Source: Chitinophagaceae bacterium (lineage in GTDB: Bacteria > Bacteroidota > Bacteroidia > Chitinophagales > Chitinophagaceae). From it: a stretch of 64,000 bases of DNA. This document shows, piece by piece, positions 41,694 to 51,794 of the stretch. Under the pieces are notes generated by a model. The model ran no database searches, was not told the DNA's origin, and saw only the letters and a program-made list of their open reading frames with translations. Both the position numbers and the translations under genes were made by a program. Numbering within the stretch: position 1 is the first letter of the stretch; each line of letters starts with the position of its first letter. Where the stretch lies: the NCBI GenBank assembly GCA_021151685.1, contig JAGKWS010000001.1, positions 1-64,000 of the forward strand. Reading direction: 5' to 3'.

Positions 41694-42272
41694 CTATTTG
41701 GTCATCACCATCCGGTAGTCGGTCTTCACCTTTCCTTTGGTAATGTCGTCCAGCTTCTTCTTCAGCAGGCGTTTCTTGAGGGGCGACAGATAGTCTATAA
41801 ACAACTTACCTTCTATGTGGTCATATTCGTGTTGTATGACACGGGCTGTAATGCCATCAAAGGTACCTTCGTGCTCCACAAAATTTTCGTCTTGCCAGCG
41901 TAGCTTTATGATGCTATTGCGCTGCACATCTTCCCGTATTTTGGGTATGCTCAGGCACCCCTCATTGTAGGGCCATGTATTCCCGCTTTCCTCTATCAAT
42001 CGGGCATTGATGAATACCTGTTTGATGGGCTTTTCATTAGGATATTTTTCTTTTTCGGCCTCATCAAACTCTTCGGCCACCTGTACAGTATCTACTATAA
42101 ACAACCGTATTGCCTTATTTATTTGCGGAGCAGCAAGCCCCACACCACTACTGTTATACACAGTATCCCACATATCGGCAATCAGCTTTTCCAGATTGGG
42201 GTAAGATGGGGTTATGTCTTCGCACACTTTGCGCAGTACCGGGCTACCATAAGCCACAACAGGTAATATCAT
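41694..42272 (-). CDS. def: Peptide deformylase
   Basis: This 192-residue iron/zinc enzyme removes the N-formyl group from new proteins. All three motifs are present: GVGLAAPQ (43-50), EGCLSIP (104-110, with the cysteine ligand) and QHEYDHIEG (147-155, with the HEXXH ligands). The C-terminal extension LSPLKKRLLKKKL is usual in Bacteroidota. The start is the ATG at 42272. No fmt gene is adjacent. It lies 104 bases from the YkuK-like gene on the same strand. Confidence 0.96.
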   Translation of the reverse strand: MILPVVAYGSPVLRKVCEDITPSYPNLEKLIADMWDTVYNSSGVGLAAPQINKAIRLFIVDTVQVAEEFDEAEKEKYPNEKPIKQVFINARLIEESGNTWPYNEGCLSIPKIREDVQRNSIIKLRWQDENFVEHEGTFDGITARVIQHEYDHIEGKLFIDYLSPLKKRLLKKKLDDITKGKVKTDYRMVMTK

Positions 42273-42376
42273 TCCGAATTATTGAATTTGTGTGCAAAGG
42301 TACGGCTTTTTGCTGTGCTGGCCGATGCACCATGCCCATGGCATGCAACAGCATGGGCAAACCAAGCCTGCTACAT

Positions 42377-42850
42377 TCAATTCACTATCTTGTCGGCACA
42401 GCAACTGCTGGCAAAGGCATCGGGCTTGGCCTTAAAGGCATAACCCATACCCAGTATGTAGCCCATAGCCTCGCGGAGGGCTTCATTACTGCGGAATTGG
42501 GGATTGGTATTGATGTCGGCATGCACCTCCATGTCTACATGGTAGCGCGTAAATATATCGCAAAGGTCGTAGGCTACCTCTATACTCTTTGCCACCTCGG
42601 CCAGCATACGCTCGCGCAGGCTATACCGTTGCCGGGAGCGTTCGCTACTGATGAACATGAATCCGCCCCGTTTTTCCCGCAGAAAAACTATAACGGTAGC
42701 AAAACTTGTTTCTGTGCCGTAAACCTGAGAGTCGGTACCAATACATACCTTCAGTTTATACCCCGCCTTTGTTTCGCGTTCTATCACTTCTTCTACTGCC
42801 GATTTTACCGGCAGTCGCAATAGTTCTCCATTCAACTTACGCCATATCAT
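42377..42850 (-). CDS. YkuK-family RNase H-like protein
   Basis: This 157-residue protein matches the YkuK/DUF458 family: KVCIGTDSQVYG near residue 35, a strand with ATVIVFLREKRGG, and VHADINTNPQFRSNEALREA near 110, where conserved acidic residues sit as in RNase H-like folds. The biological role of the family is not established. It is followed by def on the same strand. Confidence 0.82.
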   Translation of the reverse strand: MIWRKLNGELLRLPVKSAVEEVIERETKAGYKLKVCIGTDSQVYGTETSFATVIVFLREKRGGFMFISSERSRQRYSLRERMLAEVAKSIEVAYDLCDIFTRYHVDMEVHADINTNPQFRSNEALREAMGYILGMGYAFKAKPDAFASSCCADKIVN

Positions 42851-43017
42851 CCTTAGTATTTTTAGATGTACTAAAGTTACGGGCTATGATATTTAGAAAA
42901 CGTTACATAAAAATGAACTGTACATGAAACGCACACTTTATTAACATCGCACATACACCAAAACACACATAAATCACACAATAAATAGGTTTATTCACAC
43001 ATACTGCACAAATGGCA

Positions 43018-43049
43018 AAAAAAATCCCGACTGCCAACGCAATCGGGAT
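43018..43049 (-). terminator. Intrinsic terminator of the flavin-binding protein gene
   Basis: ATCCCGA/TCGGGAT arms with a 12-base loop, followed on the minus strand by a run of eight T, lie 27 bases after the gene's stop at 43076. Confidence 0.75.
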
Positions 43050-43075
43050 GTTGTATAAATGTTTGATAAATGGCA

Positions 43076-43954
43076 TTAGACTCCGGCCAGCAGGGCCTGC
43101 CATGCCTTATCTATATCACCGGCCTCCAGCAGCGACTTTGCATATCGGTGCAATCCGTCCACACGAGCTGCATTGTCGTTCTTATACATATCGTTCAAGG
43201 CCAAAATGCGCTTGTCTGCAACAGGTAGTTTTTCGGGTATTGTGGTGCAATTGCCCAGAATGCCCAGATTATTGCCCGTAAGAACGGTACTCATACGCAC
43301 ACTTTCGGGTAGAGCATCTACCCCAATGCCCAAAGACATGTTGGGTTTAGGTACTTCGAACACGGCACTACCCGATGCCCGGCAATAGTAGTCGCCCCCC
43401 ATACGGGCCACCAAGTCTATTTTGTGTGGGTCTATGTTGCCTTCTGCATTCAATATTGCATCGTCTACGTGCATACACAACACCTCGCATATTACCAGAT
43501 TGCCGGCACCGCCCTCATCGCCCGTTTCTTGAATGTACAGCACTTTACACTCTAACTGCACAGGCGACTCCTTTACCCTGAAAGGTTTTACCTTGTCTGA
43601 AGGTATGGGTGTAAATCCTGCCTTGGCAAACTCATCTACCCCTTTCGGATACTCGCAACTGGCCAGACTCATCTGCTGCACCATGTTGTAGTTTACAATA
43701 TTGATGACCACCTCGCCGGTTTCTATCACATTCTCTAACGTGTGCTTAATGGTGTTATCTCGTACCCTGCGGGCAGGCGAAAACACAACGATGGGTGGTT
43801 TGGCACCAAACACATTAAAAAAACTAAAAGGAGACAGATTGGGCCTGCCTTCGCTATCTATAGTACTTGCAAAACAAATGGGGCGCGGCGCCACAGACCC
43901 TAACAACAAACTATGCAAACGCGCTGTTTTTACTTCACCAGGTATTACCTTCAT
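43076..43954 (-). CDS. Flavin reductase-like FMN-binding protein
   Basis: This 292-residue protein has the flavin reductase-like split-barrel fold: PGEVKTARLHSLLLGSVAPRPICFASTI, NLSPFSFFNVFGAKPP, VVINIVNYNMVQQMSLAS and LECKVLYI, plus a C-terminal helical extension of about 70 residues (NDMYKNDNAARVDGLHRYA). Members bind FMN, and some reduce flavin with NAD(P)H. The role is unknown; there is no monooxygenase partner nearby. It ends in a terminator. The family is secure and the function is not. Confidence 0.87.
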   Translation of the reverse strand: MKVIPGEVKTARLHSLLLGSVAPRPICFASTIDSEGRPNLSPFSFFNVFGAKPPIVVFSPARRVRDNTIKHTLENVIETGEVVINIVNYNMVQQMSLASCEYPKGVDEFAKAGFTPIPSDKVKPFRVKESPVQLECKVLYIQETGDEGGAGNLVICEVLCMHVDDAILNAEGNIDPHKIDLVARMGGDYYCRASGSAVFEVPKPNMSLGIGVDALPESVRMSTVLTGNNLGILGNCTTIPEKLPVADKRILALNDMYKNDNAARVDGLHRYAKSLLEAGDIDKAWQALLAGV

Positions 43955-44217
43955 TACATCTTCATTTTGAGGTAAAAATAAATATTTAGAACACGCAACG
44001 CAGAGAAAACTGATGGAAAATTGAATGGGACGTAAAGCCGACCAAAAAGCCTACGGTGGCACCCATTAAAATGCAAGGTGTATATACTTCAACCGCGAGT
44101 TTATACTACGTAGCCATCAAACACATTTATTTTCTATTTCTCCACACTTTCACCCTGTTTTTTCCGTCTGTTACATACAAATACATTACATTTACTATCA
44201 GGATAACCTATATTTTG

Positions 44218-47200
44218 ATGAAAAAGCACTATATACTTTTATACTGCTTGCTTACCTGCCTTCTACCCACCGCCATGGCGCAAAGTACCGCCGTAGAGTT
44301 TGTTGAAAACAAAGGACAATGGGGAGACTGGATAAGGTATAAAGCAAAAACCGTAGCCGGAGAATTGGATCTTGAGTCTGACGGGTTCCGCTATATACTG
44401 GCCGATGATGGCAACACCGCCCGTCTCGACTCTTTTCATCACGGACAATTGACGAAGAAACCCCGTCTCAACTTCCATGTTTATAAAATGACACTTGCCG
44501 GTTGTAATAAATCGGCCACTATTACCGGACAAAAACAACAAACCCATTACTACAACTATTTTTTGGGTAACGACCCAAAAAAATGGAAAGGTGGCATACA
44601 CCCCAATCTGGCACTGGAATACAACAATATTTACCAGAATGTAGACATGCACGTCACCTCTGAGGGACCATCATTGGTGTACGAGTTTTTTGTAAAACCC
44701 GGTGGCGATGCCAATGAAATAAGACTGAAATTTGACGGACAAGACAACATATCTGTTAACAGCAAGGGTGAGCTGGTCATTAAAACATCTGTAGGTATCG
44801 TCAGCGAACTGAAACCATACGTATACCAATACAACCACGATGGCAAGACACAGGTTGCTTGTAATTATCATTTGGAAGGGAACGAACTGACATTCGAGTT
44901 GCCCGATGGATACGACCATAGCAAAACACTTATCATAGACCCTGTAACCTACTGGGCATCTTTTACCGGCTCTACGGCCGATAACTGGGGCTTTACCGCC
45001 ACCTACGACAACCTGGGCAACTTTTACATGGGTGGTATTGTTAACTGCCTTACCGGTGGCGGGTTTCCCGTAAGCCCCGGGGCATACCAAACAACCTGGG
45101 GTGGTGGCCTGGGCATTACCGGTGTACAGTTCGGGTCTGACATTGGTATCATGAAACTAAGCCCCGATGGTACCTCCCGCATTTATGCAACTTATGTAGG
45201 TGGCACACAAAATGAACGCCCACACAGCCTTATAGTAGATGGCAGTGGCAATCTGGTTATAGCGGGCCGTACACTTTCTCCTAACTATCCGGTTTCTGCG
45301 GGTGCATTCCAAACAGTAAAAAACAGCGGATGGGACATAGTGGTGACTAAACTGAATAGTGCAGGGTCGGCACTGGTGGCTTCTACATTTCTTGGTGGCA
45401 CGGGCAATGATGGTGTGAACTTCGACTCTACGGAATACATTTACGGCCACTTGAAGTATAACTATGGCGATGATGCACGTAGCGAGGTGTTGGTAGACAA
45501 TGCCGACAATATATATGTAGCCAGTTGTACCGAGTCGCCCGACTTCCCTACCACATCAACCGCAATTGCCACTACAGTATCGGGCTTGCAAGACGGTGTT
45601 GTGTTCAAACTGAACCCCAACATGACGACCCTGATGTGGAGCACCTACCTGACCGGCTCTGGCGATGAAGCCGGATATGTACTGGGCTTCAACCCCTCGC
45701 AAACATCGGTATATGTTGCCGGTGGCACCAGCAGTACTAACTTTCCTATGCCGGCAGGTGGTTGGCGTGCTACCTATCAGGGTGACTCTGCGGACGGATA
45801 CATCCTTAAATTTCGCAACGGTGGTGCCTATAACCTGCAACGCGGCACCTTTGTTGGTACCGCCAATTTTGACCAGGTCTATGGCATTCAGATAGACTAC
45901 AACGGCAATGTGTATGCCATGGGCCAATCTATGGGGGGAACGTTCCCTGTTACACCAGGTGCCTACAACAACCCCAATTCTACCCAATTCATTATCAAGC
46001 TGGATAGCAACCTTGCTACCAACCTCATATCTACCGTTTACGGTTCCGGCGACCCAGCCCATACCAACATATCTCCGGTTGCATTTCTGGTAGACACCTG
46101 CGAAAACGTATATGTTTCCGGCTGGGGTGGCAACATTATGGGGCTGGCCAGTCTGGCGCATACCGGTACTACAACCGGCATGCCGGTAACATCTGATGCT
46201 ATCTATGGCAGCACCGATGGTTATGATTTCTACTTCATAGTACTTGGCCCCGGCATGACAGGCCTGCGCTATGCAACATTCTACGGCCGTAATGCACCGG
46301 GTGGGCTTGGCGAACACGTGGATGGTGGTACAAGCCGTTTCGATAAAGCGGGAATCATCTATCAGGGTATTTGCGCCAACTGTGGCGGCGCTACAGGTGG
46401 CCCACCCTTCCCCACTACAACAGGTGCTTGGGCTACTACCATGCCCAGTCCCAATTGCAATCAGGCAGGTTTGAAGATTGCCTTTAACATAGGCCCTGTA
46501 GACGTGAATATAACAGCAGGCCCCAACACCAGTGGCTGCGCTCCACTTACGGTAAACTTCTTTAATGCCACCACCAACGGACTAACATTCCTTTGGAATT
46601 TTGGCGATGGTAGCCCCACCGTTACTACATATGCACCTACCCACACATTTACTGCGGCGGGAACCTATACAGTTTCTCTTACCTCTACCAATGCCAGTGC
46701 CTGCTTCAAAACAGAAGATACTGCCTACATCATTATATCGGTAGATACCACTAAAATTGTTCCCGATTTCACCTACACAATAACCGATAGCTGTGGACCA
46801 TATATAGCCACATTCACCAATACCTCGTACACCAACATTACTACAGGTGGTGCCCCCACCTATACATGGTTCTTTGGCGATGGCAATACATTCTCTGGCC
46901 CTACCCCACCACCACACAACTATACCGATACAGGCTGGTATACAGTAACATTGGTAATGAACCACCCAGACGCATGTAAAACACCCGATACGGTAAAAAA
47001 AGACATACACATCTTTTACCAACTGGTCTCGGCGAATTTCAGTATACCCGACTCTATTTGTTTAGGTTCAAAAATCAGTTTTACAGGTGGTGCACGGAAT
47101 GCAAGTACCACCACATGGACGTTTGGGGATGGCAACGGGTCTACAGTTCTGCTGCCCGATTATCAGTTTACAACGGCGGGCACCTATACTGTAACCCTGA

Positions 47201-47781
47201 TTGCCGAAAACCCGGGCGCATGTAATGGGGCAGATACTGTGACAAGAGTTATAAAAGTGCTACCCGGACCATTGGCTAACTTTACTTTCATCCCAATAAA
47301 GCCCGAGGCGAATATCCCTACTAAATTCACCAACAAGTCTATCAATGCCATAAGATACGATTGGGACTTTGGCGATGATACACGCAGTACCGAAGAACAC
47401 CCCACCCACCAATACAACCGTACCGGTAGCTACCGCGTGTGCCTTACCGCATTCAATACCAGCAGTTGCCCGTCTACAGCTTGTAAAGACGTGCCTGCCG
47501 AGGTAACGCCACTTATTGGTCTGCCTACGGGCTTCAGCCCTAATGGCGATGGCCAAAACGATGTATTGTATGTACGTGGTGCCGCCATTAAAACCATGAA
47601 TCTGAAAATATACAACCGTTGGGGCCAACTGGTGTTTGAGACTTCGAGTATGGATGTAGGTTGGGACGGTACATTTGGCGGCCAACCACAACCCATGGAA
47701 GCATATGGATATGTGTTGAACGCAACTTTCATAGACGGAACAACCCGATTGTTGAAAGGAAATATAACTTTGATACGATGA
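44218..47781 (+). CDS. Large PKD-repeat adhesin with type B T9SS sorting domain
   Basis: This 1187-residue protein has a signal peptide (MKKHYILLYCLLTCLLPTAMAQ), an N-terminal domain starting with VEFVENKGQWGDWI (DUF7948-like, about 25-240), SBBP-type beta-propeller repeats (about 240-745, with ATYVGGTQNERPHSLIVDG-like units), four PKD domains with FxWxFGDG motifs (FLWNFGDGSP, TWFFGDGNTF, TTWTFGDGNG and YDWDFGDDTR) and a C-terminal CHU_C/type B T9SS signal (LPTGFSPNGDGQNDVLYV, KIYNRWGQLVFE, WDGTFGGQP). It is probably secreted across the outer membrane and involved in adhesion or motility. It is coupled to a PorP/SprF gene. The frame is open upstream to 44056, but the signal peptide fixes the start. 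Confidence 0.93.
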   Translation: MKKHYILLYCLLTCLLPTAMAQSTAVEFVENKGQWGDWIRYKAKTVAGELDLESDGFRYILADDGNTARLDSFHHGQLTKKPRLNFHVYKMTLAGCNKSATITGQKQQTHYYNYFLGNDPKKWKGGIHPNLALEYNNIYQNVDMHVTSEGPSLVYEFFVKPGGDANEIRLKFDGQDNISVNSKGELVIKTSVGIVSELKPYVYQYNHDGKTQVACNYHLEGNELTFELPDGYDHSKTLIIDPVTYWASFTGSTADNWGFTATYDNLGNFYMGGIVNCLTGGGFPVSPGAYQTTWGGGLGITGVQFGSDIGIMKLSPDGTSRIYATYVGGTQNERPHSLIVDGSGNLVIAGRTLSPNYPVSAGAFQTVKNSGWDIVVTKLNSAGSALVASTFLGGTGNDGVNFDSTEYIYGHLKYNYGDDARSEVLVDNADNIYVASCTESPDFPTTSTAIATTVSGLQDGVVFKLNPNMTTLMWSTYLTGSGDEAGYVLGFNPSQTSVYVAGGTSSTNFPMPAGGWRATYQGDSADGYILKFRNGGAYNLQRGTFVGTANFDQVYGIQIDYNGNVYAMGQSMGGTFPVTPGAYNNPNSTQFIIKLDSNLATNLISTVYGSGDPAHTNISPVAFLVDTCENVYVSGWGGNIMGLASLAHTGTTTGMPVTSDAIYGSTDGYDFYFIVLGPGMTGLRYATFYGRNAPGGLGEHVDGGTSRFDKAGIIYQGICANCGGATGGPPFPTTTGAWATTMPSPNCNQAGLKIAFNIGPVDVNITAGPNTSGCAPLTVNFFNATTNGLTFLWNFGDGSPTVTTYAPTHTFTAAGTYTVSLTSTNASACFKTEDTAYIIISVDTTKIVPDFTYTITDSCGPYIATFTNTSYTNITTGGAPTYTWFFGDGNTFSGPTPPPHNYTDTGWYTVTLVMNHPDACKTPDTVKKDIHIFYQLVSANFSIPDSICLGSKISFTGGARNASTTTWTFGDGNGSTVLLPDYQFTTAGTYTVTLIAENPGACNGADTVTRVIKVLPGPLANFTFIPIKPEANIPTKFTNKSINAIRYDWDFGDDTRSTEEHPTHQYNRTGSYRVCLTAFNTSSCPSTACKDVPAEVTPLIGLPTGFSPNGDGQNDVLYVRGAAIKTMNLKIYNRWGQLVFETSSMDVGWDGTFGGQPQPMEAYGYVLNATFIDGTTRLLKGNITLIR

Positions 47782-48818
47782 TAAGGACCTTAATCACTAC
47801 TGTCATTGCATCTGTTCTCGGTTGTCAGGTGTATGCCCAAAGCATACACCTGTCGCAGTTCTACAATGCACCCATGCTCATTACCCCGGCCAATACCGGC
47901 CTGATGCCCGAAAATGACTTCAGGCTCGGGCTCAATTACCGTAATCAATGGGCAGCATTACCCGTGCCGTACAATACATTCTCTGGCTGGGGTGATTTCA
48001 AGATAGGTGGCAACAAAGAGCGGGAGAGAACCAATTGGCTGGGCCTTGGTTTTGCCATATACAACGACAAAGCCGGTGATGGCCAACTGGCACTCACCCA
48101 ACTACAGGCCAGCATTGCCTACCATCTGCAAATGGGCACATCATCTATGATATCGGTAGGTGGCTCTTTTGCTCGCATCAACCGTAGTCTTGATTTTAAC
48201 CGGCTCATTTTTGACAACCAGTGGACAGGAATCTCTTTTAATACCAATCTGCAAACCGGCGAACCTGTAGGCATACTGCGCGACAACTACAATACTGTAG
48301 GCGCAGGCATCAACTTTGCCTACTTCCCCAACGAAAGCCTGTATTTGAAAATTGGTGCCGGAGCAGTCAACATCAACCGCCCGGTAGAGAGCTTTTATAA
48401 CAACAATACCGATGCCAACATCATAAAAATGCGCCCAAGTGCTACCGTAGATGCTTTTATACGCACCGGTGATGTATTTATTGTCAACCCATCGGCCTAC
48501 TACACTACACAGAGTGGTGCGGCCGAAGTGATTGCGGGCACATTGATACGTACTATATTAAGCAGTACAAACAATGGAGGCACCCCCATAGAGCTCATTT
48601 TTGGTGGCTTCTACCGGGTGGGCGATGCAATAATTGGTGCGGCAGGCCTGCAAGTGGGCAACATACAATTCATGGCTTCCTACGATGCTACGCTATCTGG
48701 TCTTGGCCCTTACAACAATTCGTATGGCGCACTCGAGTTTTCTCTTATCTATCAGGGACAGTACAGAAACAGCAACGGCAAAGTGAAAAGCAGTTATAGT
48801 TGTCCGCGTTTCAATTAG
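47778..48818 (+). CDS. PorP/SprF-family type IX secretion membrane protein
   Basis: This 346-residue protein has a signal peptide (MIRTLITTVIASVLGCQVYAQ) and a beta-barrel with the PorP/SprF features: SIHLSQFYNAPMLITPANTGL, NYRNQWAALPVPYNTF, GLGFAIYNDKAGDGQL, and the terminal strands with FGGFYRVGDAIIGAAGLQVG and YGALEFSLIY. This family links surface delivery or anchoring of specific T9SS cargo. Its ATG overlaps the adhesin stop by four bases, so it probably serves that adhesin. A terminator follows. Confidence 0.93.
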   Translation: MIRTLITTVIASVLGCQVYAQSIHLSQFYNAPMLITPANTGLMPENDFRLGLNYRNQWAALPVPYNTFSGWGDFKIGGNKERERTNWLGLGFAIYNDKAGDGQLALTQLQASIAYHLQMGTSSMISVGGSFARINRSLDFNRLIFDNQWTGISFNTNLQTGEPVGILRDNYNTVGAGINFAYFPNESLYLKIGAGAVNINRPVESFYNNNTDANIIKMRPSATVDAFIRTGDVFIVNPSAYYTTQSGAAEVIAGTLIRTILSSTNNGGTPIELIFGGFYRVGDAIIGAAGLQVGNIQFMASYDATLSGLGPYNNSYGALEFSLIYQGQYRNSNGKVKSSYSCPRFN

Positions 48819-48837
48819 CTGCAATCTCCTACACATA

Positions 48838-48880
48838 AAAAAGGGCATGCCTGCAAAACATATGCAAGCATGCCCTTTTT
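48838..48880. terminator. Bidirectional intrinsic terminator
   Basis: AAAAAGGGCATGC and GCATGCCCTTTTT form the outer stem, and TGCA/TGCA extends it inside. It lies between the convergent PorP/SprF and phosphohexomutase genes, with T-runs on both strands. Confidence 0.82.
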
Positions 48881-48909
48881 GTCAACAGGCCGTGAGGTAA
48901 ACAATATAC

Positions 48910-50325
48910 CTATGCCAGTATGGTGGCTTTTACATCGGCCAAAATATCTAAAGTCTCTTCTTTGCTGTTGCCTTCGGCATATACACGCAGCAATGGTTCG
49001 GTACCCGATGCACGCAGCATGATCCAACCACCATTCTCCAGATGGTATTTGATGCCATCTATATCTTCGGTATGCGTATAGCCATACTTGCCAAAGCGTG
49101 CATAGCCACCTGCGGCAGCTTTTGCTATAATTGTTTCTTTTTTGTCGTTCTCAATATGCAGATCGTGACGGTCGTATACAAAACGGCCTATGATGGCATA
49201 CACCTCTTCGCAAAGCTCCTTCAGTGTTTTGCCTGTCTCTGTCATGAGCGCATACAGAGCAAGACCGTCATAGATACCATCGCGTTCTGGTATGTGACCC
49301 TTCACGGCAATACCACCACTCTCTTCGCCACCAACCAACACATCTTCGGTCACCATTATTTCGCTGATGTATTTGAAGCCAATGGCCGTTACCTGTACCG
49401 GCAAGCCATAGTGCGCACACAACTTCTTCACCCTGTCTGTAACCGAGAAAGCAATAACCACCTTGCCACTCATACCCTTGTACTTATGCAGATAGTGTAT
49501 CAACAGCAGTATGATGTTATGTGCATCTACAAAGTTGCCATCTTCATCGTACAACCCAATACGGTCGGCATCGCCATCAGTAGCCAAGCCAATCTTGATT
49601 TCGGGTGTTGTAGCAATAGTATGCGATAATTCGGCAAGGTTCTTATGCAGTGGCTCTGGTGCCTGCCCCCTGAAACCCGGATTATCATCGCAATGAATGA
49701 GTGTTGCCTGCGGCAACAGGCGACGAATAACATTTTGTCCGGCACCGTACATAGCATCATATGCCATTTTGAACGGAGATTTAGACAGTGCATCAAAGTC
49801 AAACTTCTCGCGCAGATAGTCTACATACATATCCTCCAGCGCAATAGTATTCAGCATACCAGCTTCCTTCCAGTAGGCAACAGATTGTGCAGGCACATCT
49901 ACCTCGTCGGGTATCAATGCTTCTACAGCAGCAATATCTTTAGGACTCGACGGACCTCCATGCGGGCCCTTCAGCTTGTAGCCGTTGTAAGAAGGGGGGT
50001 TGTGTGAGGCAGTAATTACCACACCTTGCTGTGCCCCCATCTTCAGTACCCCCATAGATACCATGGGCGTACTTACAAAACCATCGGCCAGCAACACTTT
50101 TACACCGTTGGCGCATAGCACTGTAGCCGCAGTCTCTGCAAACAAACGACCACCAAAACGACAATCGTGCCCTATGAGCACCGTAGGCTGCTGATGACGG
50201 GCCAAAAGCCATGATGCCAGCCCCTTGCTGACGCGGGCCACATTGTATACCGTAAAGTCTTTGGCAATGATGGCACGCCAGCCGTCAGTTCCGAATTTTA
50301 TTTTTTCTGTGGTCATAGTACTCAA
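48910..50325 (-). CDS. Phosphoglucomutase/phosphomannomutase family protein
   Basis: This 471-residue phosphohexomutase has the four-domain layout: FGTDGWRAII, the phosphoserine loop TASHNP (S107), metal-binding DGDADR (250-255), VGGEESGGI sugar-binding loop, and RASGTEPLLRVY phosphate-binding loop. It interconverts 6- and 1-phosphates of hexoses for glycan precursor supply. Substrate is not readable. ATG at 50325 or at 50316 (MTTEKIKFGTDG). It is convergent with the PorP/SprF gene. Confidence 0.93.
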   Translation of the reverse strand: MSTMTTEKIKFGTDGWRAIIAKDFTVYNVARVSKGLASWLLARHQQPTVLIGHDCRFGGRLFAETAATVLCANGVKVLLADGFVSTPMVSMGVLKMGAQQGVVITASHNPPSYNGYKLKGPHGGPSSPKDIAAVEALIPDEVDVPAQSVAYWKEAGMLNTIALEDMYVDYLREKFDFDALSKSPFKMAYDAMYGAGQNVIRRLLPQATLIHCDDNPGFRGQAPEPLHKNLAELSHTIATTPEIKIGLATDGDADRIGLYDEDGNFVDAHNIILLLIHYLHKYKGMSGKVVIAFSVTDRVKKLCAHYGLPVQVTAIGFKYISEIMVTEDVLVGGEESGGIAVKGHIPERDGIYDGLALYALMTETGKTLKELCEEVYAIIGRFVYDRHDLHIENDKKETIIAKAAAGGYARFGKYGYTHTEDIDGIKYHLENGGWIMLRASGTEPLLRVYAEGNSKEETLDILADVKATILA

Positions 50326-50418
50326 TCAAAAGGATAGTTAAAATAAACTGGACACAAAAGTAAGAAAACGTTTTGTACCCCCACGGCACCTAATTTTACA
50401 GTATCAAATCTCCCCACA

Positions 50419-51792
50419 ATGAGCGAGTTTCTGGTTTCCATTAACCCCGCCACCGGCGCGGAAATAAGCCGGCACACCATCAGTACACCACAACAAACCG
50501 AACAGGCACTGCAACAAGCAGTGACCACATTTAACAACTGGCGAAAACTGAGTTTTGAACAACGGGCTACAGTACTGAAAAAAATTGCAGAAACGCTCAG
50601 AAAACATAAAGACAAACTCATAAGACTGGCAGCAAGCGAAATGGGCAAGCCATTGGCACAGGGCAACTATGAGGTAGAAAAATGTGCCTCCACCCTCGAA
50701 TTTTATGCCGAAAGAGGGGCTGAATTCCTGAAAAACGAATGGGTACAAACCGATGCCATAAGAAGCTATGTATCATTTCAGCCATTGGGTACCGTTCTGG
50801 CCATTATGCCATGGAACTTCCCCTACTGGCAGGTATTCCGTGCATTTGCACCGGCTGCCATGGCGGGCAACGTTATGATACTGAAACATGCCAGTAATGT
50901 AAGTGGTTGTGCATTGGCAATGGAAGAAATAGTATTGGAAGCTGGTGCCCCCGAAGGATTGTTCAAAACTCTTTTGCTGCCTGCCGCAGCCGTAGAGCCA
51001 CTTATAGACGATGCCCGCATTGCGGCGGTAACCCTTACGGGTAGCACTGCGGCAGGCCGTAAGGTGGCAGCAGCAGCAGGCAGAAACCTGAAAAAAGCCG
51101 TATTGGAGTTGGGTGGTAGTGACCCATACATCGTACTGGCCGATGCCGATATGGACAAAGCGCAGGAAATAGCCCTGCGCGGCCGCCTGGTAAACAGCGG
51201 CCAGAGCTGTATAGCCGCTAAACGGTTTGTGGTACACACATCGCGCAAGGCCGAGTTTGAGCAACGTTTTGCCGAAGCCATGCAACAGGCCACATGGGGC
51301 AACCCGCTGGAGGGAGAATACCGCATAGGCCCCATGGCGCGCATAGACCTGCGCAACGAACTGCACGAACAAGTAATGAAGAGTGTAGCCATGGGTGCTA
51401 CCCTGCTTTGTGGCGGTTACATACCCGAGGGGCCGGGAGCCTACTATCCGCCTACGGTACTTACCAATGTAACCAAGGGCATGCCCGCCTACGATGAAGA
51501 ACTCTTTGGCCCGGCAGCCGCCATCATAGAAGCACATTCCGAAGAAGAAGCGATGAACATAGCCAACGATACAATTTATGGTCTGGGCGGTGGCATCATA
51601 TCGGCAAACATAGACCATGCCGAGATGCTTGCAGCTACCGAACTACAGGCGGGTAACTGTTTTGTAAACGACTTTGTACACTCTGACCCTCACCTGCCCT
51701 TTGGCGGCATCAAGCAAAGTGGCTACGGGCGTGAATTGGGCACGTACGGCATACGCGAGTTTGTCAACATCAAGTCGGTATACGTAAAGTAA
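50419..51792 (+). CDS. NAD(P)-dependent succinate-semialdehyde-type aldehyde dehydrogenase
   Basis: This 457-residue aldehyde dehydrogenase has the catalytic cysteine C264 in GQSCIAAKRF, general base E230 in LELGGSD, and N133 in MPWNFPYW. The sequence groups with succinate-semialdehyde dehydrogenases (GabD/YneI-like; short form, about 455 residues). It oxidises succinate semialdehyde to succinate in GABA or related degradation. No GABA transaminase gene is adjacent. It is convergent with the HD-like gene: stops are two bases apart. Confidence 0.9.
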   Translation: MSEFLVSINPATGAEISRHTISTPQQTEQALQQAVTTFNNWRKLSFEQRATVLKKIAETLRKHKDKLIRLAASEMGKPLAQGNYEVEKCASTLEFYAERGAEFLKNEWVQTDAIRSYVSFQPLGTVLAIMPWNFPYWQVFRAFAPAAMAGNVMILKHASNVSGCALAMEEIVLEAGAPEGLFKTLLLPAAAVEPLIDDARIAAVTLTGSTAAGRKVAAAAGRNLKKAVLELGGSDPYIVLADADMDKAQEIALRGRLVNSGQSCIAAKRFVVHTSRKAEFEQRFAEAMQQATWGNPLEGEYRIGPMARIDLRNELHEQVMKSVAMGATLLCGGYIPEGPGAYYPPTVLTNVTKGMPAYDEELFGPAAAIIEAHSEEEAMNIANDTIYGLGGGIISANIDHAEMLAATELQAGNCFVNDFVHSDPHLPFGGIKQSGYGRELGTYGIREFVNIKSVYVK

Positions 51793-51794
51793 AT

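Noticed and set aside
42333..42359. Hairpin TGCCCATG/CATGGGCA between def and the YkuK-like gene as a terminator
   Set aside because: Stem of 8 bp with no T-run on either strand; too weak to call.
45556..46317. Antisense frame of about 253 residues inside the PKD adhesin
   Set aside because: It lies opposite the clearly coding adhesin gene and has no recognisable domain.
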